A stretch of 64,000 nucleotides of DNA from Marsupella aquatica (Eukaryota; Marchantiophyta): contig OZ316895.1 in the NCBI GenBank assembly GCA_973895155.1, forward strand, positions 8,680,001 through 8,744,000. Direction: 5' to 3'. Under the pieces are notes generated by a model that worked only from the letters and a program-made list of their open reading frames with translations, searched no databases and was not told the DNA's origin. Positions 1 to 11,650 of this stretch are shown here, piece after piece. How positions within the stretch are numbered: the first letter of the stretch is position 1; the number at the start of each line of letters is the position of its first letter. A program made the translations under genes and the position numbers.

Positions 1-391
1 ACTCCTCTCACTACCACACAGCCATGCCACAGCCATGCCTCGCTGGGCTCGTAGTGTGATTTCTACTTTGATAGGCAGCAGAATCTGCTGGCTCATCTAA
101 TTAGCTAGAAAATTGGTGTTTGTACTAATCAGTAAGTGCAAGAATTCGTGTAAATTGTGCTTTTCAATTTATACACAATTCCATGTACCCAACTTACGCT
201 TATCTATATGGCTTTAGGGATTTGTTTTGCGTTTTCTACCTAAAACTAGCCCTGTGCCTAAAAGTTGCACAACACTTGATATCGAATGAAGTTGAACAGG
301 CGATGAGCATAGATTAGATGGTAAGGCAATCAGCCTTGTGGGGAGATTTGGAAACTGGATATCAAGAAGTTGCAGGGAGAGTGATGTTTGT

Positions 392-533
392 GATTGGAAA
401 ATGTGCACAATGGCACCTTTAAATCAATCTCATGATTAGGAAAAATGTCACTTCCAGGGAGAGATTGGAAAATGTACACAATGACACCTTGAAATTAATT
501 TCCTTATTAGGAAAAAATGTCACCATAATTGAA
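392..533. repeat. 71-bp tandem duplication (2 copies)
   Basis: Two diverged copies of a 71-bp unit start at 392 and 463, both beginning GATTGGAAAATGT and both containing an ATTAGGAAAAA..TGTCAC core. No coding potential. Confidence 0.75.
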
Positions 534-2144
534 CAGCTTCTGAAGTTTCTCTCAAAATTACATTTAGTAAGGAAAGCGATGAAAAGGGAACAAAAAAAGG
601 ACTGAAGCTGTTTATTATAGTGTCTAGATTTGTACAATTAATGAAGCGCAAGTAAATCGCAAATCCAATCCTTGTTCCCCCTGGGATTTCTTGCACTTGA
701 ACCACTCAGATGTTTTAATATGTTTTGGACTTTGCACATATGAATGCCCTTTGGACTAACAGGGAGAAACTAAGAAACATCCAAGTTTTGCCTCAAGCTT
801 CCTAAAGCCTTCTGAAAGTCTAAATTGTGCTTTCCTGGGTAGATGTGCGAATTTGGACAAAACGCACTTCTTACTAAAAATAAGAAACCAAGTCATACTA
901 GAAATAAGAAACCAACAAAAGTCTGCGTTGTCAGCCTAAACCCGTCTAAAGATATGAGTTATGGTTTCCTGCGTAGATGTGTGAATGTGCTGAGCTTAAT
1001 GTCCTTCATACTAAAAATAAATAGAATGCCCTTCATGCAGAAATAAGAAAAAACCTGTGTGCTCTGAAAGCAATCTTGCATGAAAGCGGCCCTTTTTGAG
1101 GCCTTGAGTTCTCCCTAATTTGTTTCAGCTAGGTACTTTTTAGTGGCCTGTCTCATTTTGTCTTTTTTATTTTTATTTCACAGGTCAGGTTGACATTCCC
1201 AGGGCAGCTTGATGATGAGGAAGTTTGAGGCATAAAATCCTTGGTCTGAAAAATGGAAGTCTTGCCCACATGCAAGCTGGGTCTAAGCCTTCCAAAATCT
1301 AAGTTATGCTTCAAGGAGCCTAAGAGCCATCTTGGATGTGGGCGGCACTTGAGTTTCCAGCCCTCAACTGAATATGTGGTATTTTAACAGTGAGTGAAAC
1401 TTCTATGCCTCAACCTAGGAAGGCCTGATGACATATGTGGTCAATAACTAAAGGCAACGGTTTAGGGCCCAAAACCTTCAAAATTGAACAAGAATAGAAC
1501 AAGAGAAAGTTCACACATAGCAAATTGATGTGGAGAATCAAAATACACTTTTCCCTACAATTTAGGAGTGCTGTAAAGGAAAGGCTTCACATGCAAGAGG
1601 CCCTAAAGCCTTCTCAAGTGCCCATTTTGACGGGACAGTGAGTGTCAAGGTCGATGACTGCAACACACGATGTAATTCTTGTACAGAATACAGGTTACCA
1701 GTGTGTAGCCATTTTTGGAGGTACCTGCTATTTTCATAATTTGTTGCCTGAAAACTCATGATTAGCAACCTTTTTCCGGACAATACTCCTGTAATATAAA
1801 GCTGGTCTGGGCAGGGCAGGGGTTAGAGCCTAATCCCTGCTCCAAGAATGCTAGGAGAAGTTTCTCAGCTGCCGCTGGTCAACTTTTACTCACTTCTGAT
1901 GACACCATTAAGTATAGGATAACGACGGTCTGGTTATGACCTTGTGACCAGAAAGTGAAAAAACTTGACCAGCCTGACTCAAAACCTTTTTTGAGCATTC
2001 TGGGAGCAGGGTTCAGAACATAATCCCACCCCATACCATCTTTATATCACAAGTGGGGTATAGGAAAAAGTAACCAATCATGAGTTTCTGGCAATAGATT
2101 ATGGAAATAGCAAGGACCTCAGGAAATGATTAAAACACCTATGA

Positions 2145-2317
2145 CCTGTATCCAGTACCTCATTTACATGCTAGTAACCCAGCCCATTAGCCTGTATCCG
2201 GTACCTTGTTTACATGCTACTAACCCAGCCCATTAGCCTGTATCCCATATCTTGTTTACATGCTACTAACCCAGCCCATTACCCTGGATCCTGTACCTCG
2301 TTTACATGCCCAGCCCA
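2145..2317. repeat. 46-bp tandem repeat, about 3.8 copies
   Basis: Units begin at 2145, 2191, 2237 and 2283 (the last is partial), each running from CCTGTATCC through TTTACATGCTA to AACCCAGCCCATTA. The first three are nearly identical and the fourth is diverged and shortened. It is non-coding. Confidence 0.9.
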
Positions 2318-3318
2318 GACCAACATTATCCCATACATACATTCAGCACGGAACCAAAGTTAACGATGTGTAATGATTGTTGAGGGCTCATGCAATATAC
2401 ACAATCTCATGCCCAAAAAGTCTCCACTGGTTAACTTTTCCCTTGACTATATTTACATACCATAAGGACTGCCTGGGCTGGGGTTCTAGATTGAACCCTG
2501 CTGCCAATAAGCTTTTCTTCACTTTCTGGTCACAAGATCTAAACTAGTAATGTGATCCTGACCTTCATTATCCTGTACTTTGGACAGATAACATCTGCCC
2601 GGACCAGCCAATTTTTTTTATTGATTTTATACATTAGCCAAGGTGGCTACTAGTTTACCCTACAAAGACGAGACACAAGTATGGTTATGGAGTATTTTAT
2701 TTCAATTAAAGAGTAATTTCAGACTTCTTGGCTGACAAGCCTCCAGAGTCCATTAGATGGTAGCTAATGGCTTTTAAGAAGTTCAGCCTGTGTATGAGTA
2801 GCCTGCCCGTTTTTTAGGTTAATGATTGGCTAATTTTCGCTCACAGCAAAAAAGGCTGGCCCCAAAACCCTCAGTATCCTGTACTTAGGACGGGGCTGCT
2901 TGCTAGTAAGTGAGGCGCCGGGGATTGTCGATAGGGAAGGAAGGAAGGAAGGAACGAACGAAGGGTTTAGGTGGTCGTCAAATCGTCACATTCAGAGGTC
3001 TGAAGAAAGGTAGGAAATCGCAATGCCCACCGTTTCCTCCCTGCATTCCAGCATCGCATGCACTCTGTAGCAGTTTGTCGATGGCAATAACGCTGCACTG
3101 TGAATTGAATGGAACTGCTGAAGTTTTGAATGGAATGTTTACAATTTCATTCATGTCGTCTGCAGGTTTGGTTTGGTTTAGTTCCGTTGCTGCACACTTT
3201 TCTAGGTCTTCTGGTTGAAGATGTGGGTAAAATAGGGTTGCTCAGTTTTCGAAGGAAAGGCGAGTAGAGTGGAGTTTAGCAGACGAAGGGTTTTAGCAGA
3301 CGACCAACGAAATGGTTT

Positions 3319-3337
3319 TGGTTTAGGGTTTAGGGCC
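3319..3337. promoter_or_regulatory. Telo-box in the promoter/5' leader of the UTP18-like gene
   Basis: GGTTTAGGGTTTAGGGCC lies about 60 bases before the start codon and contains TTAGGGTTT, the reverse of the plant telo-box AAACCCTAA. Telo-boxes are known to be enriched in promoters of plant ribosomal-protein and ribosome-biogenesis genes, which fits the downstream gene. It may lie in the transcribed leader; the transcription start is not visible. Confidence 0.6.
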
Positions 3338-3389
3338 AAGGTGGTGACGGACTGTGATGTGGGTGAGAATCAGTGAGTGAAGAAGCAGC

Positions 3390-5042
3390 ATGGACGAGAG
3401 AGAGGGCGAAAAGAAGAAGCGGAAGCGGAAGAAGGAGCCCAAGATTTCGGAGAAGACATTGGAGAAAGATGCACGGGAGGCAGCGCAGTTGGAAAGCTTT
3501 CTGTTCGGGAAATCAGAGACCGTAGCGGCGAGTGAGTACGGCCATGAGATCTTCGACGATATTGATCAGCTGCTAAAGAAAAAGAAGACGAGGAGGAAGA
3601 AGGAGAATGACAAAGCTAACCTCTCAGGTGAGAGTGATTTGATCGTCTCCAATGTTGCTGCAAACAGTGATGCAGAGGCTGCCGATGACGAGGCTGGAGT
3701 TGTGGTAGGACAGGATGTGGACGAAGGAGAGGAGAAAGCACCCGTGTGGGTGGATGAAGAGGAGGGTAGGGCTGTTGTAAGGATTTCTGCTGTCAATCGT
3801 TTGAGGAAGCTGCGGAAAGAAGAAGGAGAGGATGCTGTGTCTGGTAAGGACTACGTATCAAGGTTGAGGGCACAGCATACGGTACTCAATAGGGGTGTGT
3901 CATGGGCAGAGCTTCCGTCACACAAGAAACAGGGAAGGAGGTTGGATTCTGAGCTAGATTCAGACTCAGAAAGAGAAAGAAGTGACGGTGATGAGGGTGC
4001 TGTGGAGGTCCGGAATACCGCCCAGACTTTGCTAGAAAACAACGACCTAGTTGTGAAAAGTCGGTCAAGGCTGCCTCAAGGCTTGATAGAGATGACTCGG
4101 ATGAGGGATGGGAATAGCGCTGAGCCCTCCAACGGAGTGGTTCAGACTGTGGAATTTCATAGGAACGCCCAAATTTTGATGACTGCTGGATTTGACAAGA
4201 AACTTAGATTTTTCCAGATTGATGGGAAGAAGAACCCTAAAGTGCAGAGCATTTTCCTAGAGGATTTTCCAGTGCAAAAGGCGGCATTTGTGCCAGATGG
4301 ATCCAAAGTGGTGGCGGCTGGGAGGAGGAATTTTTACTTCATATATGATTTCGAAGCTGGGAGAGTGGAAAGGATCAGTCCTCTTGTAGGCAGGACTGAG
4401 AAGAGTTTGGAGAGTTTCCAGGTGTCTCCAGACAGCAAGCAGATTGCATTTCTCGGGAATGAAGGGTATATTTTACTCTGTTCATTAGGCACTAAGCAAT
4501 GGGTAGGGAATCTGAAGATGAATGGATCCGTGAGGGCTGTGTCGTTTGCAGAGAACGGTCGGCACTTAATTAGCAGCGGAGGAGATGGAGAAATCTATCA
4601 CTGGGATCTGAGAACGAGGCGGTGCTTTCACAAGGGGGCAGATGAGGGCTTTGTGAAGAGCGGCTCGTTGGCTGTATCCCCCGATAGTAGGCTCTTTGCC
4701 ACTGGATCCGGCAGTGGAGTCGTGAACGTCTATGACAGGGAGGGATTCATCGGTGGAGTAAGTCGACCCAGAAAATCTCTTATGAATCTGGTGACAACAG
4801 TGGATAATATGAAATTCAACTTCGATTCTCAAATCCTGGCTATATCTTCGCGAATGAAGAAAGATGCATTGAGACTAGTGCACCTCCCTTCTCACACTGT
4901 TTTCTCCAACTGGCCAAATTTCAAGACCCCTCTGCATTACGTGCATTCCATGGATTTCAGCCCAGGTGGAGGTTATTTAGCTGTGGGAAATGCCGCTGGA
5001 AAGGTTCTCCTTTATAGAGTGCGCCATTACGATCATGCTTGA
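3390..5042 (+). CDS. UTP18: UTP18-like U3 snoRNP WD40 protein (550 aa, intronless)
   Basis: Likely the plant homologue of U3 small nucleolar RNA-associated protein 18, a nucleolar WD40 subunit of the SSU processome needed for early cleavages of 18S pre-rRNA. The ORF starts at an ATG and reads to TGA without interruption. Residues 1-18 are a lysine/arginine-rich probable nuclear/nucleolar signal. Residues 20-240 are highly charged and carry the family-like segment around LESFLFG and the SWAELPS stretch. From about residue 250 to the end there are degenerate WD40 blades, for example VVQTVEFHRNAQILMTAG and a YHWDLRTRRCF blade end. Length and the single-exon layout match other plant UTP18 proteins as I know them. 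A telo-box lies just upstream. Family assignment is by remembered similarity, not a search. Confidence 0.88.
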   Translation: MDEREGEKKKRKRKKEPKISEKTLEKDAREAAQLESFLFGKSETVAASEYGHEIFDDIDQLLKKKKTRRKKENDKANLSGESDLIVSNVAANSDAEAADDEAGVVVGQDVDEGEEKAPVWVDEEEGRAVVRISAVNRLRKLRKEEGEDAVSGKDYVSRLRAQHTVLNRGVSWAELPSHKKQGRRLDSELDSDSERERSDGDEGAVEVRNTAQTLLENNDLVVKSRSRLPQGLIEMTRMRDGNSAEPSNGVVQTVEFHRNAQILMTAGFDKKLRFFQIDGKKNPKVQSIFLEDFPVQKAAFVPDGSKVVAAGRRNFYFIYDFEAGRVERISPLVGRTEKSLESFQVSPDSKQIAFLGNEGYILLCSLGTKQWVGNLKMNGSVRAVSFAENGRHLISSGGDGEIYHWDLRTRRCFHKGADEGFVKSGSLAVSPDSRLFATGSGSGVVNVYDREGFIGGVSRPRKSLMNLVTTVDNMKFNFDSQILAISSRMKKDALRLVHLPSHTVFSNWPNFKTPLHYVHSMDFSPGGGYLAVGNAAGKVLLYRVRHYDHA

Positions 5043-6190
5043 GTCCCAGAGCGCATCACCAGGGAGCAGCGAGCCTCCGACCAGGTTACCATGCTGTTGA
5101 GCAAAGCCCGAACTTTGGTCTTCTTCATTTGCTGTAAGAGGACGAGGAAATTGGAGACGAACTTCGCCGCGGCGTTCACAACAAGTCAGATAATGAGCTA
5201 CAATGCTGTTGAGCAGAGCCTGCACTTCCAGATTAAGGAGAACAATTTGGTTTTTAACGATGACAGTGATGGCCAGTGGATATGGTTTGTAACTAGCGTA
5301 GCTTCCTGGAGGTTGTTTCCTCTGCTAGGGCAGAAGATCTTTTTTGAGAGCATTCAATTTTATGAGCTCCTGAGTAAGTCTTGTAAGGTACGCATGTACA
5401 TTCAAGAGTAATTCGATTTTGACATCATTCAATTTCACTTGTTCTCAACTGAGTCCTCAGGTACAGTTGAAGACACAGATGCGAATGAAATTTCGTTTCT
5501 GAAGCAATTCAACCCGATGTACTCAGAACTAAGTTCTGCAAGTAGAAGGGTCATCTAATTGATCTTTCGTGGCCAATTTCACTTCGAAACAGGTGATGAA
5601 TGATGGGCAAACAAATGCTACAGAATTTATATGATTCGACATTTTCATAGTACACAAGATCCACACCGGACTTCTTCACCACAGCCTTTGCATAGCTTCG
5701 GGGGGCGACCTCCTAGCACTCACCAATTCTAAGAAACACTGCAAGAAGCAACAGTGACCACATAAAGGCATCCTTGGGCAAGGCTCGTGAGAATGGACCC
5801 TCTCAGAGCCACCTGAAGGCTCATCTCCGTAAATTTTGTTTTCGAGTGAGATACTTTCACATTTGATCTGTACTTTATAAATTCGACATTTGCAATTCCC
5901 CTCAACTATCCAGCACAACTTACTGGTGCGAGAAGAAAATCGACATCGAACAGCCAATGAAGTTTCATGAGAAACTTTGAAGGATCACCTCCGCAACTTT
6001 TGTTTTCGGGAGAGATACTTTCAAATTTAATCTGTACTCTATAAATGGGACATTTGCAATTCCCCTCAACTATCAAGCACCAGTTGAAGCTAGTGCGAGA
6101 CGAAGGTCGATATCGAAAAGCCCATGAAGTGTCACAAGAAAATCGGAGGCACAGTTCCAGTGACAGCTACAGTAATACGAGTAGTATTTC
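5043..6190. other. Convergent 3' regions of UTP18-like and MoCo sulfurase genes
   Basis: The two genes converge here. No further gene is supported; the short frames present are antisense or inside a duplicated block at 5818-6147. Both 3' UTRs and poly(A) sites must lie in this stretch, but no unambiguous poly(A) signal decides their ends. Confidence 0.6.
5818..6147. repeat. ~165-bp tandem duplication downstream of MoCo sulfurase
   Basis: Two diverged copies share TTTTGTTTTCG, GAGATACTTTCA, ATTTGCAATTCCCCTCAACTA and a downstream CGACATCGAA/CGATATCGAA block, offset by about 165 bases. It lies in the probable 3' UTR of the minus-strand gene. Confidence 0.75.
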
Positions 6191-9058
6191 CTATCTTATC
6201 CAGCTGGAGGCCAATCCTCTTTCCCGTGTTCGTATGCAAGCACTACCTTCCATCGACTTCCTGGATTCACTCTCTGCACTTCTTACCACATGCAATTGTT
6301 GTCCGACTTGTAAAACTCTACTACCTACTCTTCTTACAAAGACATCACATTGGCCATTCTTCTTTGAGGAGGCCTCCTGGTCCACTGCAGGTCTCTCCTG
6401 CTGAATAAGTATGCCAAAGTAGATCTGTCCCTTTACTCTACGATATGAAGCAAGTGTGACCAATGGTTCACCGGATGCGGGACACTTCCCGGTCGATTGG
6501 TCAATATTGATCATACTGCAACGGTTGCAGCCTTTGATTACCTGGAATCGGTGGTCACCTATACGAACTGATTGCCAGTTATCTTCGTCATAAGGTACGC
6601 TTCCTGAAACCACAAAGTTTGGGCGGAAGCGCAAAGCATCCACTTGATTTCTTAATTGCCCACTGTCGGAGATTGGAAGCTGCCCATCTGCATCATTTCT
6701 ACTTGAAGATGAGAGCCTCCGATTCAGGTCTTCAACGCTCGCTTGTACCACGAGGAGGAATTGACCCTCATTCGCAAAACTTCTTTCGACATCTGTTGCT
6801 GGTGTTCCACTGGTCCCGATTATACCAGCAGCTGCTAAATTTCCGGCAACCCCACATTTTTTAGCCTTCTTCCTGATCAGCCTGCAAGAGATTCCCAGGG
6901 CTTCACTGAACCATTCACTAGATTTTTTTCCACTATCACTTGCTGATTCTAAAAGGGGAATATTGAGTGCATCCTTCTTGTTAGGAGCTTCCACAATCAA
7001 GCTTCCTAACTCCAGATTGATGTACGTTACAATGGAACACAACTTAGGGCACTTCTTTTGCGTAAGTATCTCCCCAGAATCTGACATTATAAGCCACTCT
7101 CTGTCAAACAGGAGTCCATAATCACCTAATGGCCAGGAGTTCTTCTGAAAACCACGACAGGACTTGATGGGGTACACCATGATAGATTGAAGTGAGACTA
7201 TAGCGTCGTCGGTATTTGCGTTTTTGGTGAAGCTGCTCAGACTACGAGCAAGACGTCTAGATGCCTCCTGTTTTTGATTTTTCGCCAGGACCACAGGATC
7301 CTGCTCCACAAAAAACTTTGTAATGAATTGAATCAATGCCCAGCAGTCCTCAAATGTGTTCATGTAGCCGAAGGACACGCGCACTGCCCCAGTCGGATAT
7401 CCATTGATAAGGTCTTTGTCATCCCAGCAAACATGGCCTGCCTCATAATTTTCTTTCATTTCATGATTAGTAAGTCCAAGATATTTGCTGCACGCACCAG
7501 GGTTGCAGAAGCAGCCAGTTCTGAGGTGGATGCCACTAAGGGTGGCAAGTTTTTCAACTTCCAGTGGTCCAATCCAAGAGCGATCAGCTCTCTTCAAGTT
7601 GAAAGTAACAATCGGTCCCTGCTCACAATGTTCACCCCAATATTTCACACCATTCCCACTGAAAATGCCATGATTTCCATAAAGCACGCACAGAGTGGCC
7701 CTGTTGTAATGTTTAAGATCACGAAGTTTAGAGGCCGTGTAGCTAGCCAAAGACCCTGTGTGCCGATTGATAGCCGACATTTGAAGCTGATCCAGAACAC
7801 CAAATCCGTGGCGAAGAGCTGCAATACTCAAGAAAGATACCGTCCCATCCTCCAGCCAGTCTTCTATCCTGGATCTTCTTTGCATAAAGTCATCATCAGC
7901 GAGGACAACAGCGACAGTACCTCCTCCAAAATACTGTTTCTTCATCAACTTTGCAGCATCTTTACGAACTAGTAGAGCTCCAAGACCTGTAGGATACCCA
8001 AATAACTTGTAAAACGAAATGGCCACGAAGTCCGCAGGAAAACGGGACAGGTTTGGAGGTGCAGTGCTACATCCCTTCGCAGCATCGAGGAGTACCAGCC
8101 ACTTCCCCCCCTTGCTTGCCCCCTTCAGATGCTGTCCTTGCTGCACGAAGGGGATCAGCTCAAGATCAACTTTTGCACCGGAAAAATTGCACTCCTGTGG
8201 AAAAGCGAACAAATGGTATCTCTCCTGTTCATCATCAGTTCCGTCTTCATCTCGAACGACCACCTTCACATTTCGTCTGAGAGGTTTCTGTTCTCTCACA
8301 TGAAAACATGAAGCTGGTTGTCCTGTACTGCACTTGCCTCTAATGTGGTCAAGATATACTGGCGTGACTGTGGCCCCTTCGTTGAGAGCGTATTCTCGTA
8401 TACCAACCACACTGTTGTGATTCTCCATCGTGTACATGTACTGACTATCAAAACTCCAAGGAAAAATCTCTCCCACTAGTTTCAACGCTCCTGTTGCACC
8501 TGATGTGAAAACACAGCTGTACTCGTCAGGAGAAGCCTTGCACATGGCGAGAACTTGATTTCGAGCCGATTCAATCACGTGTGAGGACAGGGTGCTGCTC
8601 TCGCTTTGACTATGGGGATTCCCATAAAGGTTACTGGAGAGATCGGAAATTGCTGCCTTCATCTGTGTCTCGGTGTAGAGAGCAGCTCCTGCGTGGTCCA
8701 GGTATATTTTACCTTCCAGCCTCCCAAACTCCTTCGATCGTAGCTGATCAATTGATAAAGGTCCTTCAGAGAAACCATACTCACTACCATATCGTGTCAA
8801 AAATTCAACCTTCTCCTCAGATATGAAACTCACTGAGGACTTCAAAGGGCTTAAGCTTACTTTTCTGCCTTGTAGCGGTAATCTGCGCTCCCACAAATCA
8901 AATGGGGCCAACATGCGCTTGAGAAAAGTGATAAGAGCGCGAAGCAATTGTGACATGCATTTCCAAATTCCATTGGACGGTACTGTTCTTGTCAAGGACT
9001 CGTTCTTCTTCGTCTTCATTGCCTCTCTTTGAATACACCTATCCGGTGAATTGCTCAT
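6191..9058 (-). CDS. ABA3: Molybdenum cofactor sulfurase (955 aa, no introns)
   Basis: MoCo sulfurase (ABA3/MOCOS family) moves sulfur from L-cysteine to the molybdenum cofactor, activating aldehyde oxidase (last step of abscisic acid synthesis) and xanthine dehydrogenase. Numbering from the ATG at 9058: a NifS-like domain spans about 85-585, with the PLP-lysine motif SFYKLFGYPTG (Lys about 351) and the persulfide motif RTGCFCNPGAC (cysteines about 516, 518, 523). A MOSC N-terminal domain starts near 620 with SIMVYPIKSC, and a MOSC domain ends near 890 with CNRCSMINID. The reading frame opens earlier at a TTG (9076), but the ATG is preferred. Odd points: it is one uninterrupted exon whereas Arabidopsis ABA3 has many introns; about 80 residues precede the usual family start; and about 60 unrelated residues follow the MOSC domain. 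Confidence 0.93.
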   Translation of the reverse strand: MSNSPDRCIQREAMKTKKNESLTRTVPSNGIWKCMSQLLRALITFLKRMLAPFDLWERRLPLQGRKVSLSPLKSSVSFISEEKVEFLTRYGSEYGFSEGPLSIDQLRSKEFGRLEGKIYLDHAGAALYTETQMKAAISDLSSNLYGNPHSQSESSTLSSHVIESARNQVLAMCKASPDEYSCVFTSGATGALKLVGEIFPWSFDSQYMYTMENHNSVVGIREYALNEGATVTPVYLDHIRGKCSTGQPASCFHVREQKPLRRNVKVVVRDEDGTDDEQERYHLFAFPQECNFSGAKVDLELIPFVQQGQHLKGASKGGKWLVLLDAAKGCSTAPPNLSRFPADFVAISFYKLFGYPTGLGALLVRKDAAKLMKKQYFGGGTVAVVLADDDFMQRRSRIEDWLEDGTVSFLSIAALRHGFGVLDQLQMSAINRHTGSLASYTASKLRDLKHYNRATLCVLYGNHGIFSGNGVKYWGEHCEQGPIVTFNLKRADRSWIGPLEVEKLATLSGIHLRTGCFCNPGACSKYLGLTNHEMKENYEAGHVCWDDKDLINGYPTGAVRVSFGYMNTFEDCWALIQFITKFFVEQDPVVLAKNQKQEASRRLARSLSSFTKNANTDDAIVSLQSIMVYPIKSCRGFQKNSWPLGDYGLLFDREWLIMSDSGEILTQKKCPKLCSIVTYINLELGSLIVEAPNKKDALNIPLLESASDSGKKSSEWFSEALGISCRLIRKKAKKCGVAGNLAAAGIIGTSGTPATDVERSFANEGQFLLVVQASVEDLNRRLSSSSRNDADGQLPISDSGQLRNQVDALRFRPNFVVSGSVPYDEDNWQSVRIGDHRFQVIKGCNRCSMINIDQSTGKCPASGEPLVTLASYRRVKGQIYFGILIQQERPAVDQEASSKKNGQCDVFVRRVGSRVLQVGQQLHVVRSAESESRKSMEGSACIRTRERGLASSWIR

Positions 9059-11539
9059 AGAGATAATACTGTTCAATCCTACTACCGTAGAAAAAGTAGC
9101 ACAAATTGGTCAAACCTGTGTGTTTTGTGGCAGCCTTCTTATATTGACAAGTCCATCCGTGTCATGTAGAAATCCCCCAAAAATCCACTTCCATCCATGT
9201 GGTGTTGTCCAAGTCACTTTGACCATTCTCGAACCGAGGTTTGCCAACGACTAAATTGACTCGGAAACCTCACCCTAAAACCCAATTAATCCTGCAGAGG
9301 ACTCCTGCTGAAGGGGCTTTTCCTTTCAGAGTGTTCTTCTTGCCCATTCCCGGCAGGCCGAGCCCGCACGTTTCTGCCATAAAAGCGACGACAAATCCAT
9401 TAACAGCTGATCACCATCCATCGACACAGACTATTGCTTGACTTAGACCTGCCTTACAATTTCCGCTCTATCGAATTTGAGTGCGACAGTCGCCATTTGT
9501 TGTAGAGGGCACGGAAATCGAAATCCCCAATCGATAACTCCGCATGTAAACAAGTAGAGAGAGAAAATCCCATCCGCATCACAATCTTCGCTACCAATCT
9601 ATGTACCTTCTAACTCAGAGAACCCCCCACAACCACACCGCACTTTCGTGCACACCTTCCGATTCTCCAGCTCGCTCCAATAAACCAACGAGACCAGGCC
9701 TGTCCTAAATCTCCATTTCCTCAGCAACAGGAATCCATTCATCGGTCCACCGAAACAAGCACGTGACAATTTCAAGTAACCTTGCCACCAAACGATTTCA
9801 TCTGTAAATCCCCGCAAAATTTGGTCGACAGCAGTAGTTTCACCAACTCTGCAGGAGTGTCCACACCGAAAGCATTGGTAAGCTTGCTGAAGGAGGTCAC
9901 CATTACTGATTTGAGTTCAACACCTTCACGTAACATTCCTATCACATGTGCAGCTCAGAAGTTCAGCCATGAACTACCAGTGCTCACGGATTGAGAGCCG
10001 TAGAGTCTAGAATAGAGAGACCCAGGTGGATCTTCAAATCTTCAAATCTTCAAATCCTTCCACTCCTCAGTACACTGCTGGAAGTGCCCACTAAAACTAA
10101 AACATGCTTTGGGTCCATGATTTTTCGTTCACTCATGTTCCACGCCATTCGGACTAGGTGGGCCTTGGGCAACGTGCCAGTAGGCGACTGGTGCAAATGG
10201 GGTTTCAAGAACTCCGTGGATTGTGCAAGTAAGATCTCGGATTCTCGGCGCATGAAGGGACAGAATGATGGCCCGCCCAGATTCTGAGCATGAAGCGACA
10301 GAATGATGAGAATTTTGCCCCCACTGGAATTGCACATTAAAAAAACCAGCTGCTACGCATTAGTACCATAGTGCCATTAGGGACTCTTAAATGCCATTAG
10401 AGCCTCTCAAAGCTGGCAATTTGATATATCTACCTTAACTCCATAGGTATGGGTTATGGACACCAAAAATTATGGACTACACAATTCATAGTCTATGATG
10501 ATTTGCCAGAACGATTGGTATTATGCCATAACCATTAGTCAATGTAAAGGTTGGTGAAAGAAAAAAGAAAAGAAAAACTTTTACATAATAATCTTGTGAG
10601 AAAGTTATGACCTATTCTTTATGACCAAATGTCATCATCAGTAATTTCCAAACTTTGAACATATCAAAATGCCAGCGAACAGAAATCCCAGCTGACAAGG
10701 TCCCAAAGGCAAGGCAACCCAATAAAGGGAAAGGAAAAGGGCCGCAAGAAGACCAAGGGGGGATTCTGCTACCATCGCTTGACTTGCGCTCACCCCCGTC
10801 ACTTTCACTCTCAACAACATGGCTGCAATGACTGCATGGCCACCACAAAACCGTGGTCACAATGATAATTGTGCAACACTCAGCCATTGACCGCATGGCC
10901 GTAACAACACTATGTTCCCAACAAGTGCATTGCCTGGAATGACTGTTGAGCATAGACAACATTCGTAACGGCAAGCCCATGAACCATCCAACGCACAATA
11001 GTCGACACAGAGAGATACATGGTTCACCTCCACATGAGGCTACGTCCACGGGAACACACAAGAGCTTTACTGCACTCTAGGCCGACCGGCCATACCAAGC
11101 ATCCACAGCACAAGCTCTCCCTATCTCTCAACTAGCTCCGTAACAATGAGCCTAAGTTCCACCAGGGTCTAGCATCAGCCCTGGCTATATGCACACCAGC
11201 ACTACCGCTAACATTAGTTAAGTCTTAACCAGAGTTAGACTAACTGTGGTTAGCTCATGAGTCACAAGACTAGAGCAATATCTAACAATGACAGCATGGC
11301 CACAACGACACATAAGATGCCCCGGAAACTTGTTGCTTCACTTGCATTTCTTTGCCTTGCTTCCACACCCTATATGTGATGCACAGGCATTGGGCCAAAA
11401 ACAATATCTACACGCCTCTGACTCCCAGTAAAAGCTGCAATCTTATTGGCTCAAATATTTCAACAGCACACGTGTACTCCTCACCCTGCCCATGGAACCT
11501 AATCCTTGCCCTCCGTAGCCAAGAGGGATTACAGCCCTA

Positions 11540-11650
11540 CACCTAACATCTCTTCCTTCATGACATCTTTTCTGCAATGATGTCCTTTGCACTACGACAT
11601 CTTCATGTAACAAATCTTTCTGCAACGACATCTTTTACCCAACAACATAA
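11540..11650. repeat. Degenerate ACGACATCTTTT short repeat
   Basis: Repeated phrases of about 18-22 bases built on GACATCTTTT, GCAA and CAACA occur here. The same phrases make up the much longer array at 60830-61390, so this looks like a dispersed satellite-type repeat. Confidence 0.6.

Larger units (their letters stand above)
1..3318. other. Intergenic region upstream of UTP18-like gene
   Basis: No convincing coding sequence is seen on either strand; the open frames are short, have biased composition and match no family I know. The stretch holds two tandem repeats (listed separately), a GGAA/GAAC simple repeat at about 2935-2963, and several loose duplications, for example around 845-1030. 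The last few hundred bases are probably the promoter of the UTP18-like gene. Confidence 0.6.

Noticed and set aside
10612-11061. 149-aa open frame (minus)
   Set aside because: Cysteine/serine-rich, no motif, no splice context; looks like chance in a non-coding region.
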